The notes beneath the pieces were generated by a model. That model was given only the letters and a program-made list of their open reading frames with translations, was not told the DNA's origin and searched no databases. A stretch of 64,000 nt of DNA, taken from the NCBI RefSeq assembly GCF_048128805.1, contig NC_136003.1:27124885-27188884 (forward strand), in the 5' to 3' direction. Origin of the DNA: Centroberyx gerrardi. Lineage: Eukaryota; Chordata; Actinopteri; Beryciformes; Berycidae. This document shows positions 33,340 through 46,720 of this stretch, piece by piece (positions within the stretch are counted from its first letter, which is position 1; the number at the start of each line of letters is the position of its first letter). Made by a program: the position numbers and the translations under genes.

Positions 33340-36300
33340 AATGTAAGTTTTCAGGCTTTCAGTTTTTCGTGGCCTCATTCAAATGAATGGAAAGTAAAAA
33401 TCCAAACGCTACAAACTCGTCCAGCTGCATCCGATCTTGGTGAGTAGTTTATATTGGTGGTTTTCATGATGGTCAAGTGCCAAATAACCCCCATGTTAAA
33501 ACTAAGTGGAATATTGCTTGAAGTTCTTATATGCATGGCTCATTTTTGGGTATAATGTAGACAATCCATGCCAGAGTGAGTGGGGAGCCTCAGGTCACAC
33601 AAGGCAAGCTGAATCAGATTGTGCTTGCTTCAGAGGCAGTGGAAGACATGACCGTCCCATTCACAGGGCTTTTTCAATCCAATCCTGTTAGCTTAGCAAT
33701 GTGTCACTACCAGAAGTGTGGTACGAGCATGCAGGGAAATGGTGTGAGAGAAAGGCCAATATTTCATCTTTGCAAAGGTGAAGTCCCTGCATCTAATATC
33801 ATTTGCCACCCAAATTTCCAAACTTTCTTATGTCCACTAAATTTCTGGGGACAAAGTGGAGAAATGACTGATGACTGACAAGATATTATTATTTGGTCAG
33901 TGTGATAAATTATTAGATGTAAGACACCAAACTATTTTGCACAGACGCACACAGAGGGAACACTGATCCTGAAAGCTCCCCTGATGTGAAATATTTTTAG
34001 ATATTACATCCAAATGTGTTTGCGGGGATTTTTTGCTTGTTCTTTGGTTTCCATTTTAGTGATAAAAACTGCAAAATCAGTTTTGGACTCAGGTTAAATT
34101 ATGGCCACTGCCACAAATTTGGCTTTTGAAGCCTGGCCTTGCCTCACAAGGCAGAGCTCCCCTTCTGTGAGGCCTAGTGAGGAGGGAATTCATCAATCAT
34201 CATTATAATAATCATACTCCTTTCAAAGCTTGAGATTTATGAGTGACTGGTTGGCATTTGGTGTCCAGTCAGCTCCATTCAGAGAGAGTGAGATAACTGA
34301 AGGGGATCAAGAGACTTTTGAAGTGGAAGGTATAATCTGAGCAAAACAGAGTTGTTGGCTAAATCATCCTCCTAGAACGGTTAGGATGAGCTGAGTTAGG
34401 GGCAAAATAGCAGAAACACTGTAAAATAACAATAGATGAATATCAAGTAGCTAATAATGAGAAGGACCACCCTTTGCCTCCAGAAGGGCTTCAACACTGC
34501 TTGTAATATCGCCTTCCAGGTGCTGAACTGTGTGCGGTGGATATTGGAGCTTTCTTCGAGACGGAAAGCCTCCAGTTCTTTGAGGGATGAAGGAGGTGGA
34601 AATCTATTTCCCATGAAGGTTCAGTGATGTTTAGATCTGCTGATCAGGGCCGTGGAAGGAGTTTGGCTTCATCCTGCTGTTCATGAAACCACTCTTGAAT
34701 TTGTTTAGCAGTGTGTTTGGGGGCGCTATCCTGTTGGAATATGGGAACATTGTGTGGGAGCAGTGTTTGCACCCTAGGGTGCACCTGGTCCTGTAAAATG
34801 ACTCCCAGTAGATGGCGCCATACCATTACAGATCCACCACCATGTTTGGCAACAGACATTACATTATGGATTGATACCTTTGGCTTTCTCCAAACTTAAA
34901 CCTGTCCAGATGTAGGAAAAAGACAAAAAGACGACTGATGAGACGATGTTACTTTCTCCGCTGCTCAGAGGTTTTCTTCTCTTTACACTGCAGATTATCT
35001 GTCTTGGAAGCAAGTAGTTTCTGAATGGCGGCCCTGCCATAAATACCAACTTGTTAAGGTCAATGTACAGTTTCTGTTGAGACTGTGTCACAGAAGTGTT
35101 GATTCAAGGTGTGTGGTGTTTAGCACCAAAGTGTCTGTCTTTCCCTGCTGGTGAATTGTGACCGCTGTTCCTCTTTGCTGATGCAGTTTGCCTCTGTTTG
35201 GCATGTCATGGTTTTCCAGACTGCTCCCCTCACCACATTAAATTAATTAGCAGTTTTTCTAACCAATAAAACTCAGAAACTCAGGCGCTCACTATTTGGC
35301 CTCCTTTCTCTGTTAGTTGGCTCATGTTGCTTTGAAAACTTAAAAAAAAAAAAAAAAAAAAAGTTGTGATTGTTAGAGCTCTTTCAAAGCGGAGACAGTG
35401 TTGGGTGGTAACATGGTAATGTGTCAAATATCATTACTTGTCACAAGTAGTGTAATGAATTACTATTTCAGTTTCAGTAGTAACCATACAGTCACTAATC
35501 CAAAAATAAGTTGTTACTTTTGTTATCGCCCCTATCACTCCCCTCTAAATATCAGATTATCGTCACAATCCTGTAAAGTGTCCTCTCTGTTGACATGGAT
35601 ATAATTCATTACTTTTTTGGGTCATTCGCCCATCACTGAATATGAAATATGTTCAGCCTCTGTTGTTCATACCTACAGTGCAATTTTTGTCACTAGTTGC
35701 ATGTTATTTCAGGGCTACTGAACCGTTTTGAACCATCACATTATATAACTGAGACAATGAAATGTTCAACCCCAAACAGGATGAAATGTAAACTTTACAG
35801 CCAAATTGTAAAAATTACTTTTTTTAAATGAACACAAAGAAATATACAAAACAAGATAGTTAACATTGTTGCAACAATATACACACCAAAGGGTATAATA
35901 CTATGCATACGTTACAAAATGGTACAAAGTGACAAAGTAAAATTAATAAATGAATAAAAACAATTACAATTTCATGAATTAGGAGCACTAGATAGAAAAT
36001 GAATGAAGCAAAGACTGGGACATGGACTTATTCATTTTAGGGCCTCACTAAAATTTCATAAATTTTAAATGTATTATTTAAAATGTATACTGGATTCATT
36101 TACAATTAACATAAAAAAAAGTCCTATTTCCATTCCATTTACAAGCATGCGCTATTTACAATAAGGTCAGAGTTATCAGAGTTAGACATATACCAGGTGT
36201 AGCTACATGCAGTGAGGCACATCATAAAAGTAAAAAGGTGGTAATAAACTCATTAATTTGCACGATTGTGTGTTGACTCTGCACCACACGTCACGCTATT

Positions 36301-36860
36301 CCCTGCTTTCCTGGTTCATGCTGCCTTGAAGCGCTCCTCGTAAACCTCTACTTACAAAGTCGTAGTTGATACAACTTGTCTGCGCATTGAAGTGCTTTTG
36401 GTGGGAAATAATAACAAAATAGATGCTGTAACAAAAGCAACTTTTTGAGTGGCTGTTGTTGCATTTTAGAAATCAAACGACAAAGTTGTTTTGTGCTGCA
36501 GCGACAGTGAAGAGGAGGAAATGCGCACCAGGCATAGGCTAACTGATCAATTAATGGATTCATTAAAAACAAAAATGCGTGGTAAATAAAACATAAAACA
36601 AACACTGAAATCTGAACCATGCAGTAATACAAATTATTTACAGAGAATGCCAAACAATAAAATCACTTTTATCATCAGTTGTTGGCACAGCCTCGACTCC
36701 CTAAACGTCACATTTCCGCAACTCTGCGTATCATAGAAAAGGAAGAGAAATTACCTACTTTACTTTCCCTACATATTTATCACTGTTTGGGGACGTTCAT
36801 GTGCGCTCAACTTGAATGACTGCTGAGCTTTGAACGGGTTGTAAACAGTCAGGTGTTCAA
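33340..36860. repeat. Duplicated block upstream of APOL-B
   Basis: This block is nearly identical to 46735-52100 upstream of APOL-C apart from insertions and deletions. It contains a Tc1-like transposase relic on the minus strand (34396-34920: FQQDSAPKHTAKQIQEWF and PPPSSLKELEAF), a poly(A) run (35341-35361) and long AT-rich non-coding sequence (35400-36700). With the APOL genes it forms one tandemly duplicated unit. No host gene is seen. Confidence 0.7.
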
Positions 36861-36872
36861 TGTTGGAGAAAG

Positions 36873-36884
36873 GAAAACGAAACT
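36873..36884 (+). promoter_or_regulatory. Interferon-stimulated response element (ISRE) of APOL-B
   Basis: GAAAACGAAACT matches the ISRE consensus GAAANNGAAACT exactly and extends upstream with another AGAAAG, giving three spaced AAA(G/C) steps as IRF factors prefer. It lies about 175 bp before the start codon, in the likely core promoter or 5' UTR. Mammalian APOL genes are interferon-inducible, which supports but does not prove function here. Confidence 0.65.
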
Positions 36885-37058
36885 CAACATACCTTAGCTT
36901 TCCCCCGCCGAAGTTTTTCCTTAGGAGATTGTCTCACTTACCAAGTTACTTCAGAGTATGTTCAGTTCACTGTTCACGGACGAGGACGTGATTTGTAGCC
37001 TGTAAAGCTTAAGATTTCTAAACTCGACTTATTTTATTTTATCCACGCAGCTAATAAG

Positions 37059-37586
37059 ATGAAGCCACAAGGAGACGACGACAGGAAACCAAGTGGAGGC
37101 GGACAGGTGTCTGTGGTCAGGTAAGCTATGTTTTTAATTTTTAGACCACTGCTGAGCCAGGATTAAGAAAATATGAGCAAATAAAGAGTTATAGTATTTA
37201 TTATGTGTAGCCTATTTGTTAGGTCTACAGATTGTTGTCATCTTAAATGTGTCAGTATCTCATTCAACTGATTGTTTTATTTACTCAGTGTAGCATTTTA
37301 AAAATGACTGAAATCCACTCATTTTTACCTAAGGCTACACAGTTAAACTTGGGTGCAATAGTCTCTCTCTTAATAATGATAATAATAAATCTAATCAAAC
37401 AAAAAATTAGATTAGAATAATGGTAATAATTTAGTTTAGTTTAGTTTATTAGGATCCCCATTAGCTACAGCATTGCAGCAGCTATTCTTCCTGGGGTCCA
37501 CAAAACAGACTTTACATAGTGACAATGCAAACATTACACTTACATCATTACGCATAACATTACAAAATAAACAGGACAAAGACTAG

Positions 37587-37648
<62 letters not shown>

Positions 37649-38158
37649 AGACAAGCTCCTGACAATTCAATAATCAGAATATATGAAATAGTCGCACACA
37701 TTTCAAATCATAATACGGTCCATTTCACACTAGTATTCAATACAATAATCAAAATACATGAAATTAGTTTCACTAAAATCCGTTTCACTCCAGTTTCCCG
37801 GTCCACAAACTCAGACCCTCCGCGGCCACAAGACACATCAACACAATCAAACTCATATTTGTATTTTATTCAAAACTTAGCCAACTAGTTTCTACATCTT
37901 TTCAACGTCTCTAGTCAAAAGATGCTGTTTTACTAAAATGTTAAATCGAATTTTACTGTTTTCTTGTGTGATATGTCTAGGGAGTAAATTCCATTCATGC
38001 ATAGCTCGGTACATGACCGTTCGTTTGATTGCGTTTCTCCTTGCTTTCGGGAATGTAACATTTCAGTAATAACAGTGTTTCCCACAGAATTCGAAACAAT
38101 TTGGTGGTAGGTGAGTTGCTGCGTGCGCGGGGGTATGCTGATATATAACTGCTTTTAT

Positions 38159-38226
<68 letters not shown>

Positions 38227-41200
38227 GAGGCCGGAAAAAATATGTGGCCCAACTCCAAGCACTTTAGTCCAGAAAAAAAAAACTTTTGCAAGATTTTCTT
38301 CACACACTAGCAAACAATATTTGTCTGTTAAGAACTTAAAGTACTGAAAAATGTGTGACATGATAGTAACAACCAATCAATATGTTGAAAAAGACATGCT
38401 TTGGGTGCTTTTGGGATTGAGAGTCCATTTTGGAGAGTCCATTGGCCCTATAGGACTGGATTGTTGAGCCGGACAAGCAAGACTTAAGTAGATCTATAGT
38501 GAATCAGCTGATGAGATTTTGGTCAGAATTAATCGGTAAGATGGAAAAAGATGAGAAATAGGGTCCAGGTCAAAAATGAGTCACGTTTTAGAGCTTTGTT
38601 TTCAAAAGTAAATTTATCAATGTTGTTTTGTGTTGCAGAGAGGAACTGCAGGAGGCTTTGTGCCGGTACGCCTCAGATACCCTCAGCCACATTGACACAG
38701 TGAGAGAATTCAGTGACAGGCTCCCTAAATGGATTCGAGAGAGGGAGACAGAGGTGAACATGATGATGGACATCAAAGACAGGGATGACAGAATCGACCT
38801 GAGCTTCGACCATGTTAGGAAGTCTGAGAAAAGAACTGAGGCCCTGCTAGAATACATGAAGAGCAAGCTGAGCCTGACTGCAGACAGCAGGCGTGAAGAG
38901 CTGGAGAAGGAGCTGGCTGTTGTGTTGAAGAATACTCTGGGTGGCTTGGAGAAGCTTGACTACTTCCTGGATGCTGTGGAGAGGCTGGCGGTCACCTCGC
39001 TGCATGTGTTCATGGAGAAGAACCGGGTCCTACAGCTGCCCCGAAGGATCAGCCATGACAGTGTTCAGGCTGTCCTCACTGCTGCAAGGCTGGTCTGCCC
39101 GCTGCTCCTCGAGTTTAAGAGAGATGCAAGTGTCTTCTTCCTTCCCAGCCTCCACAATGTGCAAGTGCTGGCATTTCAGTTGGACAAATACATACGCATC
39201 ACCCAGAATATCTGTGAGAGGATAGAGAAAAGGTAAGTTGACAGTTAAGTTCAAGAGATTTATTGCCATTTGCACAGGTAGGCTACAGAACAGTACAGGT
39301 ACATTGGAATTCTTGTGCCTAACTCACTGAGTCAGCTTTTAAAAACAGGCAAAGAAAGGCAATTAAAAAAGCAGCATAAAAAATAAATAATAGATACACC
39401 CTATATAAAAATACACATTATGAATAAATACACACTATATAAAAAATACACACTATGAATTATTGCACAATAAATTATTGCACTATGAATTGAGTTCATG
39501 CATTGTTTTCCCTGAAATAATATACAAATTGTACGAAAGAAACTACACAATATCTAGAAATTAACTGTAATCTTTCCATTCACAGCTCTATCAGTGACTT
39601 CTGGCAGAAGATGACTAATGAAACGGTGGTTCACCTTGCTGTGGATTTGTCTGAAGACGACATACAAAGTATGCTTTGTCATATGAATCAGCTTGTTGAA
39701 ATCAGGTAAGCATTACTCATGTATGATCTGGTTGGGCCCAGATCTTGTTTCAACACAGTTATCAGTTATTGTCACCAGCTCTTGTGATGCAAATCTGGTC
39801 AGCATGATCCTTTGGGACATTTTGTTTATACTTCACCATATCTTCAAACATAATTACAAAAAAGCTTAATTTTAATGTTTAAATAGTTTCCATTAAAGAA
39901 ATATAAAATTGACCTGTACAAAATTATGGACACCCAAGAGCCAAAGTTTCCTTTAGTTGCCATCAAGTAATCCAAACAAAACAAGATTATCGTTTGTCAA
40001 AGTGTTGACAATCGAGGTGATGAGAGGTTCTGAAATGCGTCGGGGTCAGAATTTCCCCCCACAAATGAATAATAATAACTTTATTTATATAGCACCTTTA
40101 AAAACAGAGTTTACAAAGTGCTTTGACAGACAAAATAAAAGCAGAATACTCAAAATATGAATTTAAAAAGCAATAAAACAATAATAAACAGGAGGATTTA
40201 TTTATTTATTTATATTTTTCATTTATAGGAGGACAGAGGTGGAAAAGAGCAACATTTAAGTAAATAGTGGTATAATCGTAAGGTGAAGCCAAAATAAACA
40301 GTGAGGTTAAAATTAAATAAAAGTAAGATAAAATTAAGATAAAAAGATAAAAGACGTAAACAGACAATAGAAAGACAATAAAAAGACAACAGAAAGACAA
40401 TAAAAAGACAATAGAAAGACAATAAAAAGACAATAGAAAGATGATGAAAAGATGATAAAAAGACGATAGAAGATAAAAGATAAAAAGACGACATCACATA
40501 AAAGCAAGTCTATAAAAATGGGTTTTAAGAAGTGATTTAAAAGAAGTCACTGATTCTGCTAGCCTTATCTCCTCAGGCAGGTCGTTCCAGAGCCGAGCGG
40601 CCCTGATGGAAAAGACACGGTCACCTTTAGTTTTAAGCCTAGACTTTGGAACGGCCAGAAGGGCCCGCCTGAGGATCTAAGGCTGCGCACTGGCCCATAT
40701 GGGGTCAACGTATCTGTTATGTAGGTTGGAGCCAGACCCAAACGTGCTTTAAAAGTGATCAGTAAAATCTTAAAATCAATTCTAAACCGAACAGGGAGCC
40801 AATGGAGAGAAGCCAGGATTGGGGTGATGTGATGTCGTCTGTTAAAACCAGTAAGAAGCCTAGCTGCTGCGCTCTGAACTAGTTGGAGGTGAGAGAGTGA
40901 CTTTTGGTTGATGCCAGAAAGGAGGGAGTTGCAGTAGTCTCGTCATGAGAAGATTAGGGCATGAATTACTTTTTCCAGGTCGCTGTGTGATAGTATTGGT
41001 TTGATTCTGGAGATGGTTCTCAGTTGAAGGAAGCAGGACTGGACAACTTTTTTAATCTGTGGTTCGATGTTTAGATCAGAATCAAATAGTACTCCCAAGT
41101 TTCTGGCAGCGGGCTTCACATTTGCAGACAGAGACCAAGGCCACTCTCAATAAGACCGATAGCTTTTGGGGGACTGAATAATATGATTTCCGATTTTGAG

Positions 41201-44053
41201 CTATTGAGCTGAAGAAAATTCTGTGCCATCCAACAGTCGATATCATTGAGGCAATCTACTACAGCAGCTAGGCTGTTTGGGTCACCAGGTCTCAGGGGAA
41301 GGTATATCTGTGTGTCATCCGCGTAGCCATGAAAAGAGATTGTGTCTTTGGATAATTTGGCCAAGTGGCAGCATGTAAATTGAGAATAAAATTGGACCTA
41401 AAATAGAACCTTGTGGTACACCACAGGTAATGTGAGTTGTAGAGAGTAGTTACCTATGGTGACTGCGAAGGTTCTTTCACAAATGTAGGAATAAAAAGCC
41501 AACCAAGTGCAGTTGTTATTATAATATGCAGTGATTTAATTATAAATCCTTCCATGAGATGTCATGTTAATTTGTCCATCTTGATTCAATGCAGCTAAAG
41601 AAAATTATATTGTAGGCGTCAAGCTTCTTGCCCAGGAGGAGCTAAGACCTCAGTCTCTTTAAAGATTTTGGAGCCATTTTGTGTTAATCTCTGCCATAAG
41701 CTGATTTATCACTGCCATAGCCTCCTAGTGTATCTGACAATGTTTCGTAAGTAGAGATAACATGTACGAAAAACCCAACAATTTGTTTTCAAACAATGTT
41801 TTGAAAATGCCATGCTAAGCTTTGGGTTGAAAATTGCTGCATTGTGGCTTAATACAGCATATGAGGAAGAGCTCATCTTCTTCTTCTCAGCTGATGAATT
41901 AAAGGAAAGTAATACCAGGAAGGTTGATAGACATAAACATGGTAATACATTCCATAACAGCCTGGACTGTGCACCAGTTTAGCCAGAAACAACATGGGGA
42001 AGAAGCAGGAGTCTCCTTGAAGCCACAATAGAACAACTTTGTAGAAAATATAGATATACAGTATATAAAGATATATAATAAAAATAATAATAAACTTTAT
42101 TTGTATAGCACCTTTCTAAAAACAGAGTTTACAGACAAAAGACAGACAGTAGTGGAAAGCACAGGGCAAAAACACAAAAATAAAAAACAGGATTAAACAA
42201 TTACATGAAGGCCAGTCTGTAGAAGTGTGTCTTGAGAAGTGATTTGAAAGAAGACACAGACTTTGCTAGCCTAATTTCCTCTGGCAGGCTGTTCCACAGT
42301 GTAGGGGCTCTAATGGCAAATGCTGGATCACCTTTAGTTTTCCTTTTTCACCTTTAGTAGTAGCCAGTGGAGGGATGCAAGGATTGGAGTGATGTGATCT
42401 CTATGTTTGGCACCTGGCTGTTAAAACTCTGCAGCTGCATTCTGCCAGAGCATTCTCCTGGAGGAGTGAGAGGGACTTTTGACTGAGGCAGGAGTAGAGG
42501 GAGTTGCAGTAGTCAAGATGGGAGAAGATGAAGGCATGAATGACCTTCTCTAGATCAGTAGAAGATTAGAATGGTTTGATTTTGGATATGTTTCTCAGTT
42601 GAAAGAAACAGGACTGCATTACCCTCTTCACCTGCTCGTCAAAGGTCAGGTTGGAATCAAAATATACCCCTAAATTTCTTGCCACTGGTTTCACATTTGG
42701 AGTAGTAGCGGTAGGTGGACCGAAAACTACGATTTCTGCTTTATTGTCACTGAGCTATAAGACATTTTGAGACATCCAGGACTTTATGTCTGCGAGACAG
42801 TTGTGGAGGATGTCGCGGCAGTCAGGGTCGCTAGGTTTTAGGGGGGAGGCAAGATCAATAGTCAAGATATATAAATATTCTCTTAATATTTTCATCATGT
42901 GTGGCTTTTTGGGGTGTACAATTTCATATCATCACACTGGAAGTCTTTGGCAGTTATTAATCAGCATAAAATAGATAGCTTGCCTAATATTTCAATAATG
43001 ATACAAGGTTCTGTACATGTCAAAGCACTGGTATTAAATAAAATTAGTTACATTTTTCCTCCAATCTCTTCTCTCTTTGTCAGGATGGACCAGGACTTTA
43101 GGCTAGTGTTCTTGTTCCAGAAAGTGTCAAGTTCTGGCTTCATCAGTGAGTTCAGCCAGCGACAACCCAGGATGCTTGAGTTCCTAACCGACCTGGAGGA
43201 AAGTGCTGTCCAACTCGACAGGATGAAGAAGGGGGCGAAGATCTCCAGTGTGGCAGGCAGCTCGGTGGGGGTGATTGGAGGTGTGCTTTCCATCGTTGGG
43301 CTGGCGTTACTCCCTGTAACAGCTGGGGTGTCTGTAGCATTGATCATGAGTGGGGCTGGGATGGGAATAACCAGCGGAGTCAACAGCGCAGTCACTGCAG
43401 GCACAGAGATTGGAGTCAATCGTAAACACCAAAAGAAAGCCAGTGAAGTCTTCCAGAGCTTTATGGAGGATGTACAGAGTCTCCAGGATTGTCTAGAGGA
43501 GGTGTCCAGTCAAACAGTCACCAGAATGGAAGTGAGTAATGTGGATGTGGCCCTGGGAGTAGGCAAGGTGCTTTCTAGAGCTACTACCATTGGAAAAGGC
43601 ATTGATTCCATTGTTGATTGTGCCTCCCCTGTGAAGGCGTTGAAAACTGAAGAGCTGATTACAAGTGCTGGCAAGGTGGCAGTCCAGGAAGGTAAAGCAT
43701 TACGTAATGTGCCCAAGGTGGCCTCAGACATCCCAGACATAGGACAGGCAGTAGCCAAAGGGCCTCTTGCCCTCTCCAAGTCAGCCAGAGCTGGTTTCAT
43801 CACGCTCAATGCCCTTTTCATTGGCTTGGACATCTTCTTCATCTGCAAAGACAGCATCAATCTGGCCAAAGGCAGCAAGAGTGAAGTCTCACAGTGCATC
43901 AGAGCCAGAGCTGCACTTTGGCGCTCTGAGCTGGACTCATGGCAGAGGATCCATGACTCCCTGTGTGAAGGCTTGCTGACATCAGAGAAGAACCAAACTA
44001 TCCTGGAGATGTCATTTTATCCAGAGAAGGAGATAAAAAACACAGAGAAATAA
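37059..44053 (+). CDS. Apolipoprotein L-like protein, copy B
   Basis: Four exons: 37059-37120, 38639-39232, 39586-39705 and 43084-44053. All junctions are GT/AG and each codon is split after its second base, giving 581 residues. Exon 1 encodes [20 protein letters not shown]. Exon 2 carries a long helical N-terminal region ([20 protein letters not shown] ... WIRERETEV) typical of fish APOLs, with coiled-coil-like stretches. The last exon has the glycine-rich hydrophobic region (about residues 317-364) and a second hydrophobic helix (about 495-514). APOLs act on membranes and lipids; the exact role is unknown. The start was chosen because the phase-2 donor fits exon 2 and the context is conserved in copy C. 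An AG at 37049-37050 may end a 5' UTR intron. Compared with A and C it differs at VKALKT and in the hydrophobic core ([16 protein letters not shown]). Confidence 0.88.
37429..38140 (-). mobile_element. Retroelement 3' fragment in APOL-B intron 1
   Basis: TTTAGTTTATTAGGATCCCC followed by ATTAGCTACAGCATTGCAGC is the complement of a common fish retroelement 3' end. Copy C has no such insertion in its 417-bp intron 1. A (CA)n microsatellite lies at 37590-37643. The left edge has short TTTAG repeats. Confidence 0.55.
38161..38224. repeat. (CT)n microsatellite
   Basis: 64 bases of perfect CT repeat lie in APOL-B intron 1, absent from copy C. Confidence 0.95.
39245..39500 (-). mobile_element. Small retroelement fragment in APOL-B intron 2
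   Basis: Copy C lacks this stretch: its intron 2 is 103 bp, against 353 bp here. The inserted DNA starts TTCAAGAGATTTATTGCCAT, resembling the complement of a LINE/SINE 3' end, and ends in TA-rich repeats with CACTAT units. Confidence 0.5.
40060..41520 (-). mobile_element. L2-like LINE fragment in APOL-B intron 3
   Basis: On the minus strand 41364-41116 reads [38 protein letters not shown] and SEIILF, the catalytic region of an L2-type reverse transcriptase. The complement of AATAATAACTTTATTTATAT (about 40068) is the L2 3' tail, so the element is 5'-truncated. A tandem AGACAATAGAAAGACAATAA array (40365-40495) sits within it. Confidence 0.8.
42070..42850 (-). mobile_element. Second L2-like 3' fragment in APOL-B intron 3
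   Basis: AATAATAATAAACTTTATTT and the following GTATAGCACCTTT are the complement of an L2 tail, and the body (GGCAGGCTGTTCCACAG, 42280s) parallels 40570s in the first fragment. No intact frame. Confidence 0.65.
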
Positions 44054-44559
44054 AATTTCCATCTGATCCAGTGGAGGAGAAAGTGAAAGAAAAAAAGCTT
44101 TGCATTATACAGTAGCACAGTCAGTGATTAGACAATATTTGTGGCAGCAATCACATTGTGCCTTTTTGCTAATTCTAAAATCATATTTAGATCAATCTGA
44201 TGTCAACACGCATGTGTGACATTTCATTCATGCTTGCATTCATGCTTAGTACATATTTTAGTCAAATGTGGTATTATGTAGTGTCATAAAATTATGTATT
44301 TGTATGTAATTATGTATCTATTTTATTAGTGCAATTACATAACTTTACATAGCAATTACATAACTACAAATTTCTATCTGCAATCGATTTTTGACCTGCG
44401 ATCATAAAGCACAGGAATAGGTAGCACAGGTTTATTTACTGTACACTCACTCATCAAGTCCCCTGATGTATACCTGCAATATGACATATGATGCAAACTT
44501 GTCTACATTTAGTTGTCTTAGTATAAAATAATTTGTCAATAGGGACTCTGAACTTCTGT

Positions 44560-45652
44560 CAAAAAAGTACTCTGTGTACTTTACCTTCTTTTCTGTCCAT
44601 GAACACCTAGAGGGCTCAAACACATCTGCCCGGCTCCTGTTCGCGGACTTCTCGTCTGCCTTCAACACCCTACAACCCCACATCCTGGCTAAAAAACTTA
44701 TGAACTGCTTCAACCTGGATCACCAGCTAATTCTGTGGATCATGGACTTCCTCACCCTAAGAACACAGAAGGTGCTGGTTAATAAAAGGCTCTCCGACTG
44801 GCTCCCCCCAGGGCTGTGTCCTCTCACCCCTGCTGTTCATCTTGTACACAGATGACTGCAGAAGCCGCCATCCTAATCGCCACCTGGTGAAGTTTGCGGA
44901 CGATACTGTGCTCCTTTCCCTGCTCTCAGGCCCTGCTCAAGATCACGGGCCGGTCCTCAGTGAGTTTGTGGAATGGTGTGACAGCTCCTGTTTGGAGCTG
45001 AATGTCACCAAGACCAAGGAGATGTTCATGGATTTCACCAAGCATGGAGCGGGAAGGACTGCGACCATAATTCATGGGGAACCAGTGGAAGCTGTACACC
45101 AGTACAAATACCTGGGCACTGTCATTGATGACAAACTGCACTTTGAAGCCAACACAGAGGCGATCATCAAAAAGTGCCAACAGCGTCAGTATTTCCTGAG
45201 GAAGCTAAACTCCTTTGGGGTAAGCAGAAATATCCTCCGGTCTCTGACCTCACTGCATGATCAGCTAACGCTCCGGAAAGCCCACTCCATCCTACAGGAC
45301 CCCACCCATGTCCTACACAGGGCCTTCGAATAGCTGCCCTCTGGTAGGCGTCTGCGCTGGGACTAAACGGAGGAAGGCAATCTTCATATATGAGGCTGTT
45401 CACCTACTAAACTCCAGTCTGCCCCGGGCCCTCTCTTCCTCCCTCGCCTGGGACTAATCCCCACACCTACTGGTCTGCCACAGTCCCAGCACCCCCCCCT
45501 GCTGTGTACTGTACTGTCTCTGCCACATGGCCACTGCTTGTCTATCATGTTTGTCTTATATGTCCTGTTTGTTGTGTCCTTTTACTATGCCTGCTTCAGG
45601 AATTGCCCCTCAGGGATAAATAAAGTTTTTTGAATTGAATTGAATTGAATTT
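44560..45652 (+). mobile_element. Rex1/CR1-group-like LINE fragment
   Basis: Frames at 44574-44830 and 44842-45333 encode LLFADFSSAFNTLQPHILAK, FNLDHQLILWIMDFLT, then HLVKFADDTVLLSLL, SCLELNVTKTKEMFMDF and HQYKYLGTVIDDKL, a reverse transcriptase with FADD catalytic core. A frameshift joins them. The element ends with AATAAAG and a TGAATTGAATTGAATTGAAT tail. Clade naming is tentative. It inserted in the APOL-B 3' flank shared with copy A (5456-5530). Confidence 0.75.
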
Positions 45653-45716
45653 TCCAAAGTGGATGATACCTTTGTATGTTCCACCACAAACGAACATTTA
45701 CTTACAAAAAGTCAGA

Positions 45717-45780
45717 ATTCTGACTTTAAACTCAGAACTCAAATACATTTTTCACATGTGGCCCTAATCCTCTTCCGTAC
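45717..45780. mobile_element. Half of the GAATTCTGAG-type MITE
   Basis: CTCAGAACTCAAATACATTT through CCTCTTCCGTAC matches the right arm of the MITE at 993-1211. Only one arm is seen. Confidence 0.55.
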
Positions 45781-45784
45781 CAAA

Positions 45785-46720
45785 TTAAGTACTGCATCTG
45801 TTTGGTGAAAAAATGTGTTTGTAGATCAGAGACCATGCAATCAATGCCTGTCTGTGGAAGTTAGAAAGAGCAGTTGGAATCTTTTCAATAGAGTAGTTAT
45901 ATAAAAGAATAAATTTTGACCCACCTAAATGAGAAAAGACATGTTGAGAGATAAAGTTCCAGATTGAGGTAGGATTTCTCAAGGCTTATTTGATCCAATT
46001 TATTTTTATTTAATGTGTTAAAATCAAGGAAGTTAAGGCCACAATTTTAATAGCTGTTCACTATAATAGGTTTCTTGATATATTGTGCTTTTTTTTCTCC
46101 ATAGGAAATTAAAAAGCATCTTTCATTTATTGATTTTTTTTTTATTGTGTAGAGAAATGGCAGCATAGGTTAGTCTTGAGATACCTGCAGCTTTTGAGTT
46201 TTTTCCTGGTTTTCTCTATAATAGCAGTGAAATTTAAGGTTTCTCTGGTTTTCTGATCTTTAGTAACAGAAATACCAAAATAAGTGACTGTTTTTCAACA
46301 GGAATGTTATTGATAGACGGTATCCTGACTCCTTCACTGCCATAAATTTGCATTTCTTTATATTTTTAAAAAGACCAGAAGCTTTGAAGAAAACGTGTAT
46401 TACTTCAAGAGCAAGAAGAACCTGAGAAGAGTCCTTGTAGTAGTATAGTATAGTAGTGTAGTATCATCTGCTAACTGGCTGATGATGATTTCTCTTTCAG
46501 CAACTGTAATACCTTGTAGACTGCTTGATTTAATGTGACAAGATAAAAGCTGGGTGGTGAGTAGGAAAAGATAAGCAGAGATTGAGCAACCCTGCCGGAT
46601 GCCACGTTTTAAATCAAATCTTGGGGAATTGCCAGATTTTAATCTGACTGAACTACTACCGTTAGTATGTAAAGTTTGTACAACTTTACAAAAATAGTTT
46701 CCTAAACCAAATTTTATATG
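45785..46720 (-). mobile_element. L1/Tx1-like LINE fragment (copy upstream of APOL-C)
   Basis: On the minus strand the RT blocks (RGIRQGCPISAYIF, LADDTT) repeat those at 32880-33330. This copy continues further 3' to 45785 with NFHRQALIAWSLIYKHIFSP, the region that follows the reverse transcriptase in L1-type elements. The copy before APOL-B has lost that part. Several stops are present. Confidence 0.75.

Noticed and set aside
40206..40497. Leucine/phenylalanine-rich minus-strand frames resembling membrane proteins
   Set aside because: They translate the AGACAATAGAAAG tandem array; the apparent helices come from the repeat.
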